DNA of 64,000 nt from Cheiracanthium punctorium (Eukaryota; Arthropoda; Arachnida; Araneae; Cheiracanthiidae). The DNA lies in NCBI GenBank assembly GCA_038373885.1, contig JAWZYV010016058.1, positions 372,001-436,000 on the forward strand. The letters are read 5' to 3'. The notes under the pieces were generated by a model. The model did no database searches. It saw only the letters and a list, made by a program, of their open reading frames with translations, and was not told where the DNA came from. The first letter of the stretch is position 1, and every line of letters starts with the position of its first letter. Below are positions 41,501 to 52,399 of the stretch, one piece after another. Position numbers and translations under genes: made by a program.

Positions 41501-44500
41501 GTTTTAAGTTTTGTTTGCTTGCTTGAGATGCCATTGAATTTTTTTTTAAGTTCTGGAATCGATTTTAAGTTTGTTCAATCATTATTTGTATAAATATGAG
41601 ATGTTCACAAAAACTAGCAATTTAGTAGAAATTGTGTACAAAAATTAACATACCTTATATTAATTTAAATGGAATGCATTGAAACATGAGTAATTTAATA
41701 TACTATAAAAAATCATGTGATGCCAAAGTGATATTTTTCAGTATCGCAACAAAATTTTCAAAACATGAAGGGTCTTTTATTGCCAATTTAACGTACATTA
41801 GTAAAATGTATTAAATTAAAAAGCGTACTTCTATTATAAAAGTACAACTCGAAAGTAAATTTTGAACAACGGTTTACGAAATGTTGCACTGAAATGTAAC
41901 TTCAAGTACTTCAAGTAGTAAAAAGAGATTTGACATTGTGCAAATTGTTAAATTTAATTGGCCGGGAACTTAAGTTAATAATAAAAAATATTTATCCTAC
42001 TACAAAACTAAAACTTATTATAATTTTCATCTTTTATTTACTTTCACTATTTTAACTTTTAAAGAAGAAAACCGTAGTAAAAATTTACTTACTCTGGGGA
42101 CTGCAATTTTTTTTTAAAATCACGTGTCATTATTGGAAAAAAAATACTTTAAAGTATGTATACAATTTTTCTATATCCAAATTTATGCTGAATATCAGCG
42201 TTTCTCAAAAGACAAATGACAGACTCGGTGTACTTTCACGTCTCATTGAAAAGTACTACACCATATTTCTTATGCCAGAAGTAGAATGGAATGGAATTTA
42301 TTTATTGCCTTTAGATTGTAGAACAAAATTGCTTTTGAAAACAGAAAGTGCTCACAAAATACTACCTTATATGGTTATAAATATGAGCTGTATCGAATAA
42401 AAAATTACTTTGCATGTTTTGAGAAAGCATAGTAAATATTTTGCATGGATAAAATATATAACATGCTTTAAATAAATGTCGCATAATTTTTTATACTTGT
42501 CCTTTTACGTGTTAGATTCGATTTAAAATTTAAAAAAAAATCCCGCATAAGAATTTTTCAATCATGACGTTAAAATTTCTTTTCATAAAATAGATATATT
42601 TTAAAGAACTTATATAATTGAATTTTAAGCACCAGAATAAATTATGCATATTACTAACGTGATTATTGCTTTTTTTAGTACTTAAAAGGTTTAAACGGAG
42701 GCAATTAAAATAGCGCGCCTTACAAATACTCAAGTACTACAATTATTTTTAGAAGAAATGATTTTAAAATGTGGCTCTTAACTACAAATTTAGTATACAA
42801 GAAATACAGGAAAAAAATAGCAATACAAAATTAAGCTTGTGTTACTCTGAGAATGATAACTCTAATCCCTTTTGACTTAATACCAGTGAAACATAAAATG
42901 CATATCATTTAGAAATTTGGGTCGAGGTCTTCATCGAAAAATAAAATAACTTGAAATTTGACAACATATAGCACCCTGTAGTTAAAATAGTAGGTAAATT
43001 AGCAATGAATGTAATCACAAAATTTACACCGGTTGTTAGAACAAATGTATAGAGTGACCATGGCTCTTCACAAGCCTAAACTCAAATTATTATAAAACTA
43101 GTTCATGAGAATTAAAGCAATCCTTCACAAAAGTCAACATGATTGAAGATAAAGCTTTTGGAGATTTGTAAATTTGTTGAAGAGATGGTTTGTAAATTTG
43201 GTGAAAAACATGACTGCTATGTTTGAAAAAAAAAAGAAAGAAAAAAAAGAAACAGCTGCAAAGGCTGTGATTCGAGCTATCTTTTTTCCATGAACTTTTC
43301 ATCTTGGTTAAATTTCCATATTCTAACAAACCAAAGCATCATATCTAAATGTGTGTGACTTCTGGCTGTGGGAATCCCTTAAAAATCCATTCAGATAATG
43401 GAGTTGAAAGACAGTGTCTTCCAAAATGTTCATTTTTATCAATTCTTGCGTGGGAATGTTGGTAACGAGGTCTTAAGCTTTCACCTTCATGAAAAAAAGG
43501 CACACATATAGCTCTTATAAGTGTATAAAGATATGTGCTGGTTATTTTTTGGTACGGCCAGCAAATACCCAATAGCAAACCCGGGAATCCCTTTGGCTAC
43601 ACAAAAAAATAAAGCATCAGGCAAAAATATTATGAATTAGACAATGGATGTCAAGGAGTTTAAAACCATATTGACAACAAACATAATCTGAATAACCACT
43701 GTAATTGAAAAGATTCATCAACGAAGACTATGCATGTCAGCATAGAACGTTCAGTACCATACGAGACCCAGCATTGTGCAGTGCAAATACAAGGAAATCA
43801 GAGATAAACGCTGCAAGTAATTGATATAACAAAACATGATTTCCGTTGTGACTTAAAAAACATTTTATTTAATATTCCGAAAATTTTTAATATTATTCAT
43901 AAAAATAATAAACATAAAACATTGGCGTGCCTCAATGATTCTCACTTAATCAATTCTGATTAATTAATAAGGAAATAAATAAAGATATTTTCGGAACAAA
44001 ATAGCTTATGAAAATATTCTAGATTATTCTATGAGTGAGTCGAAGTCCGTGTGGGAAACGGATTTTCACAGAATAAGGTAACTGACACGAAATTAAGTTA
44101 AAGTAAATAAAAAACTTTGTAAAAAACACACATAAGAAGTTATAGGTACTTGTTAGTGCTTGTTTAAAAAATTAACATTATTATAAATAAAGATATTTGT
44201 AAAAAGAATATATCTTTGTATGTGCAGGTTGTTAGGGTTGTTCCGTTGTTTGGCTTGACTTACTGGAAAATTTTCTTTTGCCACGAATGGTTAAATTCAG
44301 AAAAAAAGTATCTTACTTCTTGACCTACTTTGCGTATTTCTCGATAAGGGGTTCCTATTAGGAATTTAGAACATGAAAGCAAATGTATGTTATTTACTGA
44401 GATAAAAATAAAACAGTTTCTGAGCTTTAGTGAATAAGTGATCGCAGAAAAAGGAGTGAGAATGCGATGCGAAATTCTTTCCGAAGTTACTGGGTGCTAA

Positions 44501-44862
44501 ACACCCTCAGCTTCGCTCTAAGGCGTTGTATTAAATAGGAATTATGTTCCATTCAATCATTTCCAACAAAGTTCATAAAAAAGGGGGGGGGAGAGTACAC
44601 TAAAGCGAACTGTAAAAGAAATAATAGCTTGCTTGAGCTCTGTTAATGCAGAATAATAAAAAGTACAACAGAAGTAAAAGCCATGGGTTCACGGTTTAAT
44701 CAAACGTAAAGTACATGAGTAACAGGTGATTTTAAACTTTTTTTTTCAAAGCAAAGTAAATGTCAAAATCTTAAATAGCTATGCTGGCACTTCGAATTAG
44801 AAAAATGACACAGGGCCATAGTAAGCTCTAATGGGAGGAGGCAAGCCTCAACTAATCAGAAG
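38565..44862. other. AT-rich DNA, no gene recognised
   Basis: The largest featureless stretch of the window. It has short simple repeats near 38600-38630 and 40250-40315 and a two-copy 21-bp repeat at 39969-40007. Open frames are below 85 residues and lack recognisable motifs. I see no transposon ends that I can defend. Confidence 0.5.
39969..40007 (+). repeat. Two-copy 21-bp tandem repeat
   Basis: TCACAATTAAGCTCCGAAACG is followed immediately by TCACAATTAAGCTCCGAA. No other context. Confidence 0.9.
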
Positions 44863-44867
44863 CCAGT
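44863..44867. repeat. Target site duplication, left (CCAGT)
   Basis: Identical to 51720-51724. A 5-bp duplication fits BEL/Pao integrases. Confidence 0.9.
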
Positions 44868-45653
44868 TGTTGGCGATTGCCAATTGAATCAAAGCCAAAT
44901 CATTTTACTGATTTTTAATTTTATTCACCAGATGACGCTGCGTGTCTGTAAAGGGGTTTCAATTAGCTTACTGCCCCTTTCGCGGGGCCTCTTGAGAGAA
45001 CGGGGGCCTCCCCTGGGAGCGATGCAATAAACAAAAGGAGGTAGAGGTTCTTTGGATTCTGAGAAAAGAAGTTGAGAAAGAAAGGATAATTTTATGGGCT
45101 TTGTCCTAGTTAAAAGGAATTGCTGCGTATTAAGTAAAATTGAAAGATGGTTTTTAATGCCAACTATTTCAAAAAGGGCATTTATATTTGTTGCGTTTAT
45201 ATCTTGTAAAATGATAGAAAATTTTAAGATGAAATTCACTGCTCGCTCAACAGGTTTGGATATTCTGCGTATATAGGATTAAATTACGCTGCGTCACAGT
45301 GCGTTTTGAGTAAGTTAAAATTGATTGGATTGCTAGACATGATTATTTCCCTGTATATAATGTATATAGATTATATTTAGCTGTGTGTCTTCTAAATTTA
45401 ATTATAAGCATTGTATTTTAAGTGTTCATTAAAAGTAATGTTAATTAGTTTTGAGTTTTGGTTTAAATTTGATGTTTTGTTTTTCTCTTGATTATTAATG
45501 TTTTGCGTTAGCTGCCCTGCGAGCGCGTCATCGCAGATTAGCAGCAAATTTTCTGTGTCAGAACCTTTTTGAAGTTTTCTTTTTGCGAATTCTGAGAACA
45601 ATTTAAATGCGATGTATTTTTGTTCATTTTGTTACTGCGTTTGAGTTCTGACA
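44868..45653 (+). repeat. Left LTR of the BEL/Pao element
   Basis: 786 bp, begins TGTTGGCGATTGCC and ends TTCTGACA, so it keeps the standard TG...CA ends. An AATAAA lies at 45026-45031, and a TATATAATG-like box near 45354 could be the core promoter, but neither is proven. It matches the right LTR at a constant offset of 6066 with no gaps that I can see. Confidence 0.95.
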
Positions 45654-45661
45654 TAGAAAAA

Positions 45662-45678
45662 TGGCGAGCCTGCCAGGA
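45662..45678 (+). promoter_or_regulatory. Primer binding site, arginine tRNA type
   Basis: TGGCGAGCCTGCCAGGA begins 8 bases after the LTR. Its reverse complement TCCTGGCAGGCTCGCCA ends in CCA and agrees at all but one position with the 3' end of animal tRNA-Arg(ACG) as I recall it. The host tRNA itself would settle the match. Confidence 0.8.
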
Positions 45679-45953
45679 TACGTTTAATTTGGTTTTGTAT
45701 CAGGGAAATGATCATACTAATTGAGAACTGTTTGTGCGTTAGGAAAATAAAATTTATGTATGAGGATTATATGTATTTAAATAGGTTTCGATTTCATATT
45801 TGTATTAAATGTTATGAGTATTTGTGAATTCATTTACTGTATTTAGAGGGAATCTTAATTCTGCGATTATAAAACTAATATATAGGACTTATAGGTCTTA
45901 TTAGGTGGCCTTGTTTAGGATTATAAATTGAGATTTAAAGAGTTAAGTAAAAA

Positions 45954-48900
45954 ATGAGTCTGGAGGCTTTAAAGAAAAAACGATCTGCTACTCGTAGCAG
46001 TTTTACTAGAACGGCTAAAGTTTTAAAAGATGAATTAGAGAAAGATGAACCGGATAGGTCCGTTTTAGACGATAAATTCATTAAATTAAAAACAATAAGT
46101 GCAGAATTAAAAGTTCAGGATTCTGAATTTTTAGATTTAATGATAGCAGCTAAGAATACGGAAGAAGTTATCGATAGCGAAGTTATAAGCTGCGAGGAAT
46201 ATTTGGATGAATTTATTACTCTTAGTCGTCGAATAAAAGAAAAAACGAATATTTCAGACTTGAAAATTAATATGAGTTCTAAAGTTGATGGTATTATAAA
46301 TACATGTAATGAAAAACGGTATAAATTGCCGAAAATTCAAATTAAAAAGTTTGATGGGCAACTATTGAGTTATCTTTCGTTCTGGGGCCAGTTTAAAAAG
46401 ATCCATGAGGATAGTAATCTGGATGATGTTGACAAATTCCATTATTTAGCGCAATCAATGGTACCCGGGACCCGTGCTTATGAGTTAATTGAGAGCTATC
46501 CCTTAACTTCAGAAAATTATCCGAAGGCTATTTCTGCGTTTGAGGAGCGATTTGGCAATAAGGAAATTTTAACTGAGATTTATGTGAGAGAATTGTTAAA
46601 ATTAATTATTCAAAATGTACGCTCACAAGATAAAGATAAATTACCACTAGTGTCGTTGTTTGATAAAATTGAGTCCTATCTCAGAGCTCTTGAGTCTTTA
46701 GGTGTGAACCAAGACTCTAACACCGCCTGGCTATATCCGATGGTGGAGTCATGTTTATCAGCTGAGTTGATTAGGGTCTGGCAGAGAAGCTTACTATTTA
46801 GTGCCAAGGGACCACGTCTTTCAAATCTTTTGGAATTTTTGCGAAAAGAGGTTGAGGGAGAGCAGAGGGTGAAACTTGCACGGTCAGGGTTTGAAATTCC
46901 TTCGCCCTCGCGGGAAGAGCGCCCTAAGGAGAAAAAGGTTTTCAAAAATAAAAAATCTTTCGCGAGCGCCGCAAGTTTGGTAGCTACTAAAGAGTTAAAG
47001 TGTGTTTTTTGCGGGAAAGGTCATGAAAGTAAGGAATGTTTTTCGGCTCGGTCTTGGCCCCTAAAGGAAAGATTAGACAAATTAAGAGAATTAAATTGCT
47101 GTCTCCGCTGTCTTAAGCCTGGACATTTTGCGAGGGACTGCAAACAATTTATTCAATGCCATGTGTGCAAACGATCGCATCCCATAATATTATGCCCCGA
47201 GATTCAAGGAAAAAGGTGCGAAAACGCAGAGAATACAAAAGTGCCGACTGCGGTACAAACTACTATGTCTACCCCTTCGTGTATGAAGGAAGTTATTCTC
47301 ATGACATTAATGGTTGAGGTAGTGTCGGGGGATATAAGGAAAAGGGTAAGGTGTCTTTTGGATTGTGGATCGCAGAGATCTTACGTTCTAAAATCTACAG
47401 CTGAAGCCCTAAATTTAAAAGGCCTTTCTTCTGAAAAATTAACTCATACGCTGTTTGGGGGGACGAAAACTGAGGCTAAAGATCACAAACGATATTCTAT
47501 GAGATTGAGGCCTGTTGGAAAAGGTACCGAATATCAGTTCTGTTTTTTGGATCAGGATACTATTTGTGGTGGTATACCACGCATCCCTAAAGGTCCGTTA
47601 TTAAAGGAATTAAAGAGCCACCGAATTTGGATTTCAGATGTGGGCAACGATTATCCTGAGATAGAAATTTTAATTGGTAGCGATATTTATGGGCAAATTA
47701 TTACAGGTGATGTAATTCAACTTAAGGAGGGTTTGACCGCTATTAATACTAAGTTGGGATGGACTCTGTGTGGAGAGCCAAAAGGAGAAAGTGTTAAAAA
47801 TTTTGAGGGTACCCAGTCCATGTTGGTAACTAATCTCCATGTTCAAAATATGAAAGTTTCCGATATGTGGGATTTGGAAAAAATTGGCACTGCCGATGAA
47901 GCGCAAACCTTTTCTAAAGCGATTGAAGATCAATTAGCTCAGGAACAATTTTTGAAGGGGCTTTGTAGAAACGAAGATGGTAGATATTGCGTGAGCTTGC
48001 CGTGGGTTCAAAATTTTCCACCTAACATTGCCTCTAATCGGCATATTGCGGAAAAAAGGCTCTTTGCCACTACACGAAAATTGAAGAAATTAAATTACTT
48101 TGATGAGTACGATAAGGTATTTAAGGAATGGCTGTCTGAGGATGTTGTGGAAATGATTCCAGAATCAGAAGAGAAAGCGAAGGGACACTATTTGCCACAT
48201 CATCCAGTTATAAAATTAGATAGTCTAACTAGTAAAATTAGGCCCGTTTTCGATGCTTCGTGCAAATCAGATAATTCATTTTCACTAAATGACTGTTTGA
48301 CAAAGGGTCCAAATCTCGTAGAAGAAATCCCTGCGATTTTAATGCGGTTTAGGGAAAAAGCGATTGGCGTAACTTCTGATATCAGGCGAGCCTTTTTGCA
48401 GATTGGCATAAAGCGAGAAGATCAAAATTATCTGAAATTTCTTTGGTGGGAAAATAACAAAATTGTAGAGTTCCGCCATAAAAGGGTTGTATTTGGGGTT
48501 ACAAGTAGTCCATATCTGTTGGCGGCAGTGATCTCATTTCACCTTAGTAATGTGCATAGAAATTTTGAAGGTGTTGCCCAGAAACTTTCAAAATCCTTTT
48601 ACGTTGACAACTGCGTCACATCCATTGATATGAAAGCAGAGCTTGAAATTTTTATGAATCAAGCAACAAACATTATGGCAGAGGCCAAAATGGAACTGCG
48701 AATGTGGACTTTTGGTCCAGATAATGAAGACAATGATAAGATATATGTGAAATTTGTTGCAGCAAAATCACGTATATCTCCATTGAAGAAGGTGACAATT
48801 CCAAGAATGGAATTATTATCTTGTGTTTTAGGCTCACGTCTAGCCAAGTACGTTGCTGCTGCCTTGTGCTTGCAAGAAGTCCCTAGATACTACTGGACTG

Positions 48901-50687
48901 ATGCTACTGTAGCTCTTAGCTGGATACAGCAACAAGAAAACTGGGGAGTGTGCGTAAATTATAGGGTCACAGAAATTAGAAGCCTGTCGAAGAAGGAATG
49001 CTGGAGACATATCCCAGGTAAAATAAATCCAGCAGATATAGCATCCCGAGGTTGTACTGTTCAACAGCTGTTACAGTGCGACTGGTGGGAGGGTCCTGAA
49101 TTTTTGAAAACCTCCCCAGAGGAGTGGCCTGAATCCGAATTTTCTCCAGATGAAGAACTAGTTGCTGCAGAGAGGAAAAAGAAAATAATTGTTGACTTGA
49201 GCGTACAATTAGAAAAGCCAAGATGGTTCGAGCGTTTCTCCAGTTTTTCTAAAATTATTAGAGTATTCTGCTGGATGCTGCGTTTCGTAAATAAACTGAG
49301 GAAGAAGCCTTCTTATAATACTAACACCCTAACAGTCGAAGAAAAGTCTAGGGCCGAAATCGTTCTGTGGAGTATAGAACAAAGAAGGCATTTCCACGAG
49401 AAAGAAAATTCCGTCCATGGTTTGCAAGTGGTGCGAGGTAGCGATGATGTTCTTCGTGTAAAAACAAAAATTATTGAACGGGATGATGATCTATCATTCC
49501 TATATCCAGTACTACTTCCGTCCAAACATTACCTGACAGAATGCTTGATAAGAGAATGTCATCTAAAGTATAGTCACGCTGGTGTACAGATATTGGCTGC
49601 CAAATTAAGACTACAGTACTGGATCATTTCTTCCAAACGAAATATAAGAGCTTGCATAAATCGTTGTGTTGTATGCAAGAGATTTACTGCGAAAGCTTTA
49701 ACTTCTCCACCTATACAGTTGCCCCTTGACAGAGTAAGAGAATCTGCAGTCTATGAAGTAACAGGGATTGATCTCTGTGGTCCTCTACTCCTAAAGCCAA
49801 AAGGAAAAGCCTGGATCGTGTTATTCACCTGTGCAGTGTACAGAGCAATTCACCTAGAGCCCCTCACATCACTCAGCACAGAGTCTTTCCTGCAAGCTTT
49901 AAGGAGATTCATTGCAAGACGAGGCCGTCCGACCACGGTATATACCGACAATGGCACAAATTTTAAAGGGACAGACAATGCACTTAAACGGATAGATTGG
50001 AAGAAATTATCGGAAGATGAGGTTTATCCAATCAAATGGAAGTTCATTCCCCCTACTGCTGCCTGGTGGGGGGGATGGTGGGAGCGTCTCATTCGTTCCG
50101 TCAAGACATTGCTTGTGCGCATTTTAGGAAGATCAACTGTGAATTTTGAAGAGCTTCTAACAATCCTTTGTGATGTTGAAGCCACAATAAATAGTCGTCC
50201 ACTGACTTATATATCAGACGATGCTGATACACTCATACCTCTGACACCCTCCTTGTTCTTGCAAGATATAAAACAAGTGGGGGTACCCGATTTAGATTCC
50301 ATTGACTCAGATAAACTGAATGTGCGCGTGAAGTATTGCAACACTCTGCGACAAGAACTGAGAAGTCGTTTCCGTAAGGAATATTTGGGACAACTCGTAC
50401 AGAAGGCCAAAGTTAAGTGCCAAGAGCTTAAAGTGGGGGACGTTGTCCTCATCGAACTTGAGAATAAAAAACGTGTAATGTGGCCTATGGGTAAAATTGA
50501 GAAAATCTACAATAGTAGAGATGGTGCTTCCAGAGTAGTGCAGGTAAAAACAAACAGTGGACATTTGACACGACCAATTCAAAAACTTTATCCACTAGAG
50601 GTTTCAACTGCTGGAGATCCTGTACTCACTCTGACAGCCGAAAACAGATCCAGATATGGAAGATTGATTAAACCATGCAAAAAATAG
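45954..50687 (+). CDS. gag-pol: BEL/Pao gag-pol polyprotein (1577 aa)
   Basis: Single frame from the first ATG after the primer binding site. In order: a charged N-terminal region; DUF1759 gag-like domain from about residue 126 (FDGQLLSYLSFWGQF); three zinc knuckles (C350-C353-H357-C362, C383-C386-H391-C396, C402-C405-H409-C414); an aspartic protease with LLDCGSQ (Asp470, DCG instead of D-S/T-G) and IEILIGSD; reverse transcriptase with Asp809 (TSDIRRAF) and YVDN at 883-886; RNase H with Glu953, Asp983 and Asp1028; integrase zinc site H1203-H1208-C1238-C1241 and catalytic D1273, D1332, E1377 (58 and 44 residues between); and a DUF5641 tail about 1470-1565. All parts expected for a working BEL/Pao polyprotein are present. 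The oddity is Asn at the last position of the usual YVDD. The first, metal-binding Asp of the pair (885) is kept. Expression would be from the left LTR. Confidence 0.95.
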   Translation: MSLEALKKKRSATRSSFTRTAKVLKDELEKDEPDRSVLDDKFIKLKTISAELKVQDSEFLDLMIAAKNTEEVIDSEVISCEEYLDEFITLSRRIKEKTNISDLKINMSSKVDGIINTCNEKRYKLPKIQIKKFDGQLLSYLSFWGQFKKIHEDSNLDDVDKFHYLAQSMVPGTRAYELIESYPLTSENYPKAISAFEERFGNKEILTEIYVRELLKLIIQNVRSQDKDKLPLVSLFDKIESYLRALESLGVNQDSNTAWLYPMVESCLSAELIRVWQRSLLFSAKGPRLSNLLEFLRKEVEGEQRVKLARSGFEIPSPSREERPKEKKVFKNKKSFASAASLVATKELKCVFCGKGHESKECFSARSWPLKERLDKLRELNCCLRCLKPGHFARDCKQFIQCHVCKRSHPIILCPEIQGKRCENAENTKVPTAVQTTMSTPSCMKEVILMTLMVEVVSGDIRKRVRCLLDCGSQRSYVLKSTAEALNLKGLSSEKLTHTLFGGTKTEAKDHKRYSMRLRPVGKGTEYQFCFLDQDTICGGIPRIPKGPLLKELKSHRIWISDVGNDYPEIEILIGSDIYGQIITGDVIQLKEGLTAINTKLGWTLCGEPKGESVKNFEGTQSMLVTNLHVQNMKVSDMWDLEKIGTADEAQTFSKAIEDQLAQEQFLKGLCRNEDGRYCVSLPWVQNFPPNIASNRHIAEKRLFATTRKLKKLNYFDEYDKVFKEWLSEDVVEMIPESEEKAKGHYLPHHPVIKLDSLTSKIRPVFDASCKSDNSFSLNDCLTKGPNLVEEIPAILMRFREKAIGVTSDIRRAFLQIGIKREDQNYLKFLWWENNKIVEFRHKRVVFGVTSSPYLLAAVISFHLSNVHRNFEGVAQKLSKSFYVDNCVTSIDMKAELEIFMNQATNIMAEAKMELRMWTFGPDNEDNDKIYVKFVAAKSRISPLKKVTIPRMELLSCVLGSRLAKYVAAALCLQEVPRYYWTDATVALSWIQQQENWGVCVNYRVTEIRSLSKKECWRHIPGKINPADIASRGCTVQQLLQCDWWEGPEFLKTSPEEWPESEFSPDEELVAAERKKKIIVDLSVQLEKPRWFERFSSFSKIIRVFCWMLRFVNKLRKKPSYNTNTLTVEEKSRAEIVLWSIEQRRHFHEKENSVHGLQVVRGSDDVLRVKTKIIERDDDLSFLYPVLLPSKHYLTECLIRECHLKYSHAGVQILAAKLRLQYWIISSKRNIRACINRCVVCKRFTAKALTSPPIQLPLDRVRESAVYEVTGIDLCGPLLLKPKGKAWIVLFTCAVYRAIHLEPLTSLSTESFLQALRRFIARRGRPTTVYTDNGTNFKGTDNALKRIDWKKLSEDEVYPIKWKFIPPTAAWWGGWWERLIRSVKTLLVRILGRSTVNFEELLTILCDVEATINSRPLTYISDDADTLIPLTPSLFLQDIKQVGVPDLDSIDSDKLNVRVKYCNTLRQELRSRFRKEYLGQLVQKAKVKCQELKVGDVVLIELENKKRVMWPMGKIEKIYNSRDGASRVVQVKTNSGHLTRPIQKLYPLEVSTAGDPVLTLTAENRSRYGRLIKPCKK

Positions 50688-50920
50688 TGTTTAGAACTGT
50701 GAATGGAACTATTTTTATTTTATTTGCTTAATTTAGTTTTAACCAAAAAATTTAAATATTGTGTTTCATTTATATATCCTTATTTTGTTTTTGCATGTTT
50801 TTTATATAATCTAGTGTGTTCAATTTTATTTTTATTTCTAATGTTAAGAACTGTCTACCAATAGTGAAGTAATTCATTTTAAGAAAATTTTTGTGTTTAA
50901 TTTCGGCTCTCGCCTAAATT
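50688..50920 (+). other. 3' untranslated region of the BEL/Pao element
   Basis: AT-rich non-coding stretch between the gag-pol stop and the polypurine tract. I see no envelope-like frame, so the element is an ordinary retrotransposon rather than an env-bearing one. Confidence 0.7.
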
Positions 50921-50933
50921 AAAGGTGGGAGGA
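50921..50933 (+). promoter_or_regulatory. Polypurine tract
   Basis: AAAGGTGGGAGGA ends directly at the first base of the right LTR, where plus-strand DNA synthesis would be primed. It has one pyrimidine interruption. Confidence 0.85.
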
Positions 50934-51719
50934 TATTGGCGATTGCCAATTGAATCAAAGCCAAATCATTTTACTGATTTTTAATTTTATTCACCAGATG
51001 ACGCTGCGTGTCTGTAAAGGGGTTTCAATTAGCTTACTGCCCCTTTCGCGGGGCCTCTTGAGAGAACGGGGGCCTCCCCTGGGAGCGATGCAATAAACAA
51101 AAGGAGGTAGAGGTTCTTTGGATTCTGAGAAAAGAAGTTGAGAAAGAAAGGATAATTTTATGGGCTTTGTCCTAGTTAAAAAGAATTGCTGCGTATTAAG
51201 TAAAATTGAAAGATGGGTTTTAATGCCAACTATTTCAAAAAGGGCATTTATATTTGTTGCGTTTATATCTTGTAAAATGATAGAAAATTTTAAGATGAAA
51301 TTCACTGCTCGCTCAACAGGTTTGGATATTCTGCGTATATAGGATTAAATTACGCTGCGTCACAGTGCGTTTTGAGTAAGTTAAAATTGATTGGATTGCT
51401 AGACATGATTATTTCCCTGTATATAATGTATATAGATTATATTTAGCTGTGTGTCTTCTAAATTTAATTATAAGCATTGTATTTTAAGTGTTCATTAAAA
51501 GTAATGTTAATTAGTTTTGAGTTTTGGTTTAAATTTGATGTTTTGTTTTTCTCTTGATTATTAATGTTTTGCGTTAGCTGCCCTGCGAGCGCGTCATCGC
51601 AGATTAGCAGCAAATTTTCTGTGTCAGAACTTTTTTGAAGTTTTCTTTTTGCGAATTCTGAGAACAATTTAAATGCGATGTATTTTTGTTCATTTTGTTT
51701 CTGCGTTTGAGTTCTGACA
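50934..51719 (+). repeat. Right LTR of the BEL/Pao element
   Basis: 786 bp, begins TATTGGCGATTGCC and ends TTCTGACA. Differences from the left copy by eye: G/A at LTR position 2, G/A near 51183, T/G near 51217, C/T near 51634 and A/T near 51699 (right-LTR coordinates). The position-2 change turns the terminal TG to TA. Confidence 0.95.
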
Positions 51720-51724
51720 CCAGT
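51720..51724. repeat. Target site duplication, right (CCAGT)
   Basis: Identical to 44863-44867. Confidence 0.9.
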
Positions 51725-52149
51725 AGCTCCACGAACTAAGAGTAGCGAAAGTTGAATTAATAAAATATTGAAGTTTTAAAGTAAATTTAGAGCTGTAAAG
51801 ACAGTTAGTAAATGAGAAGAGGAGTGAGAAAAGAGTTAAAATATTAGAAAACTCTCAGTAGAACTTGAGATATTAAAGAAGATATAAATGAAATAATATA
51901 AAAGTAAAAATGAATTTCCTCTTGACGGTATAGAACGCTCACAGAGAATTGTTTATATATATATATATATAAAACTCGGCTGTTCGAGCCTTGTCAGGGG
52001 GAGATCCCCCTGAACCCCCCTAATTTTTTAGTTACATTATTGCCATATTAAAACGATATTATTTGATTTTGTCATTTTATCGCTCATCTTTCGCGTATTT
52101 CGCCTGGTAACCCTATATTGAAATTTTTATGAGTGTAACATATTTATAG
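51725..52149. other. AT-rich DNA, no gene recognised
   Basis: It contains a short (TA)n tract near 51955-51971 and a C/G-rich inverted word, GGGGGAGATCCCCC, near 51998-52011. Confidence 0.5.
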
Positions 52150-52331
52150 AAAAATACTTGTGATGCATATTCGACAGCTTACGAAATATTGTAACAATAG
52201 ATTAAAGCTGTTGTGAACTAACAGTATTTAAACATATGTAAAAAATACATGTGACGCATATTCTACAGCTTACGAAATATTGCAACAATAGATTAAAGCT
52301 GTTGTGAACTAATAGTATTTAAACACATGTA
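52150..52331 (+). repeat. Tandem duplication, 91-bp period, two copies
   Basis: TGATGCATATTCGACAGCTT (52161) recurs as TGACGCATATTCTACAGCTT (52252). Both run on through TACGAAATATTG, AATAGATTAAAGCTGTTG and GTATTTAAACA with few differences. A partial third unit follows. Confidence 0.9.
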
Positions 52332-52399
52332 AAATTATGTCGCATATTTTTATGTCGCTTTTTTGGGACACATTTTTCAATAAAGGGTGTTGAGAGATA

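Larger units (their letters stand above)
44868..51719 (+). mobile_element. Complete BEL/Pao LTR retrotransposon, recent insertion
   Basis: Two 786-bp LTRs in direct orientation flank an internal region with primer binding site, one long gag-pol frame and polypurine tract in canonical order. The 5 bases before (CCAGT, 44863-44867) and after (CCAGT, 51720-51724) are identical, the expected target duplication. By eye the LTRs differ at five positions, so the insertion is recent on an evolutionary scale. The 1577-residue frame has no stop. The element copies itself through an RNA intermediate: transcription from the left LTR, tRNA-primed reverse transcription in a particle, integration by its integrase. 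Confidence 0.95.

Noticed and set aside
43090..43578. Pair of 77-79 residue minus-strand frames
   Set aside because: I could not match them to any family, and the first crosses an A-rich slippage tract.
44925..45239. 104-residue minus-strand frame in the left LTR (and its twin at 50991-51305)
   Set aside because: It lies entirely inside the LTR, is present in both copies only because the LTRs are duplicates, and has no known motif.
50934..50950. Right LTR start as a different element boundary (TA instead of TG)
   Set aside because: Alignment to the left LTR and the CCAGT duplication fix the boundary; this is a point change.
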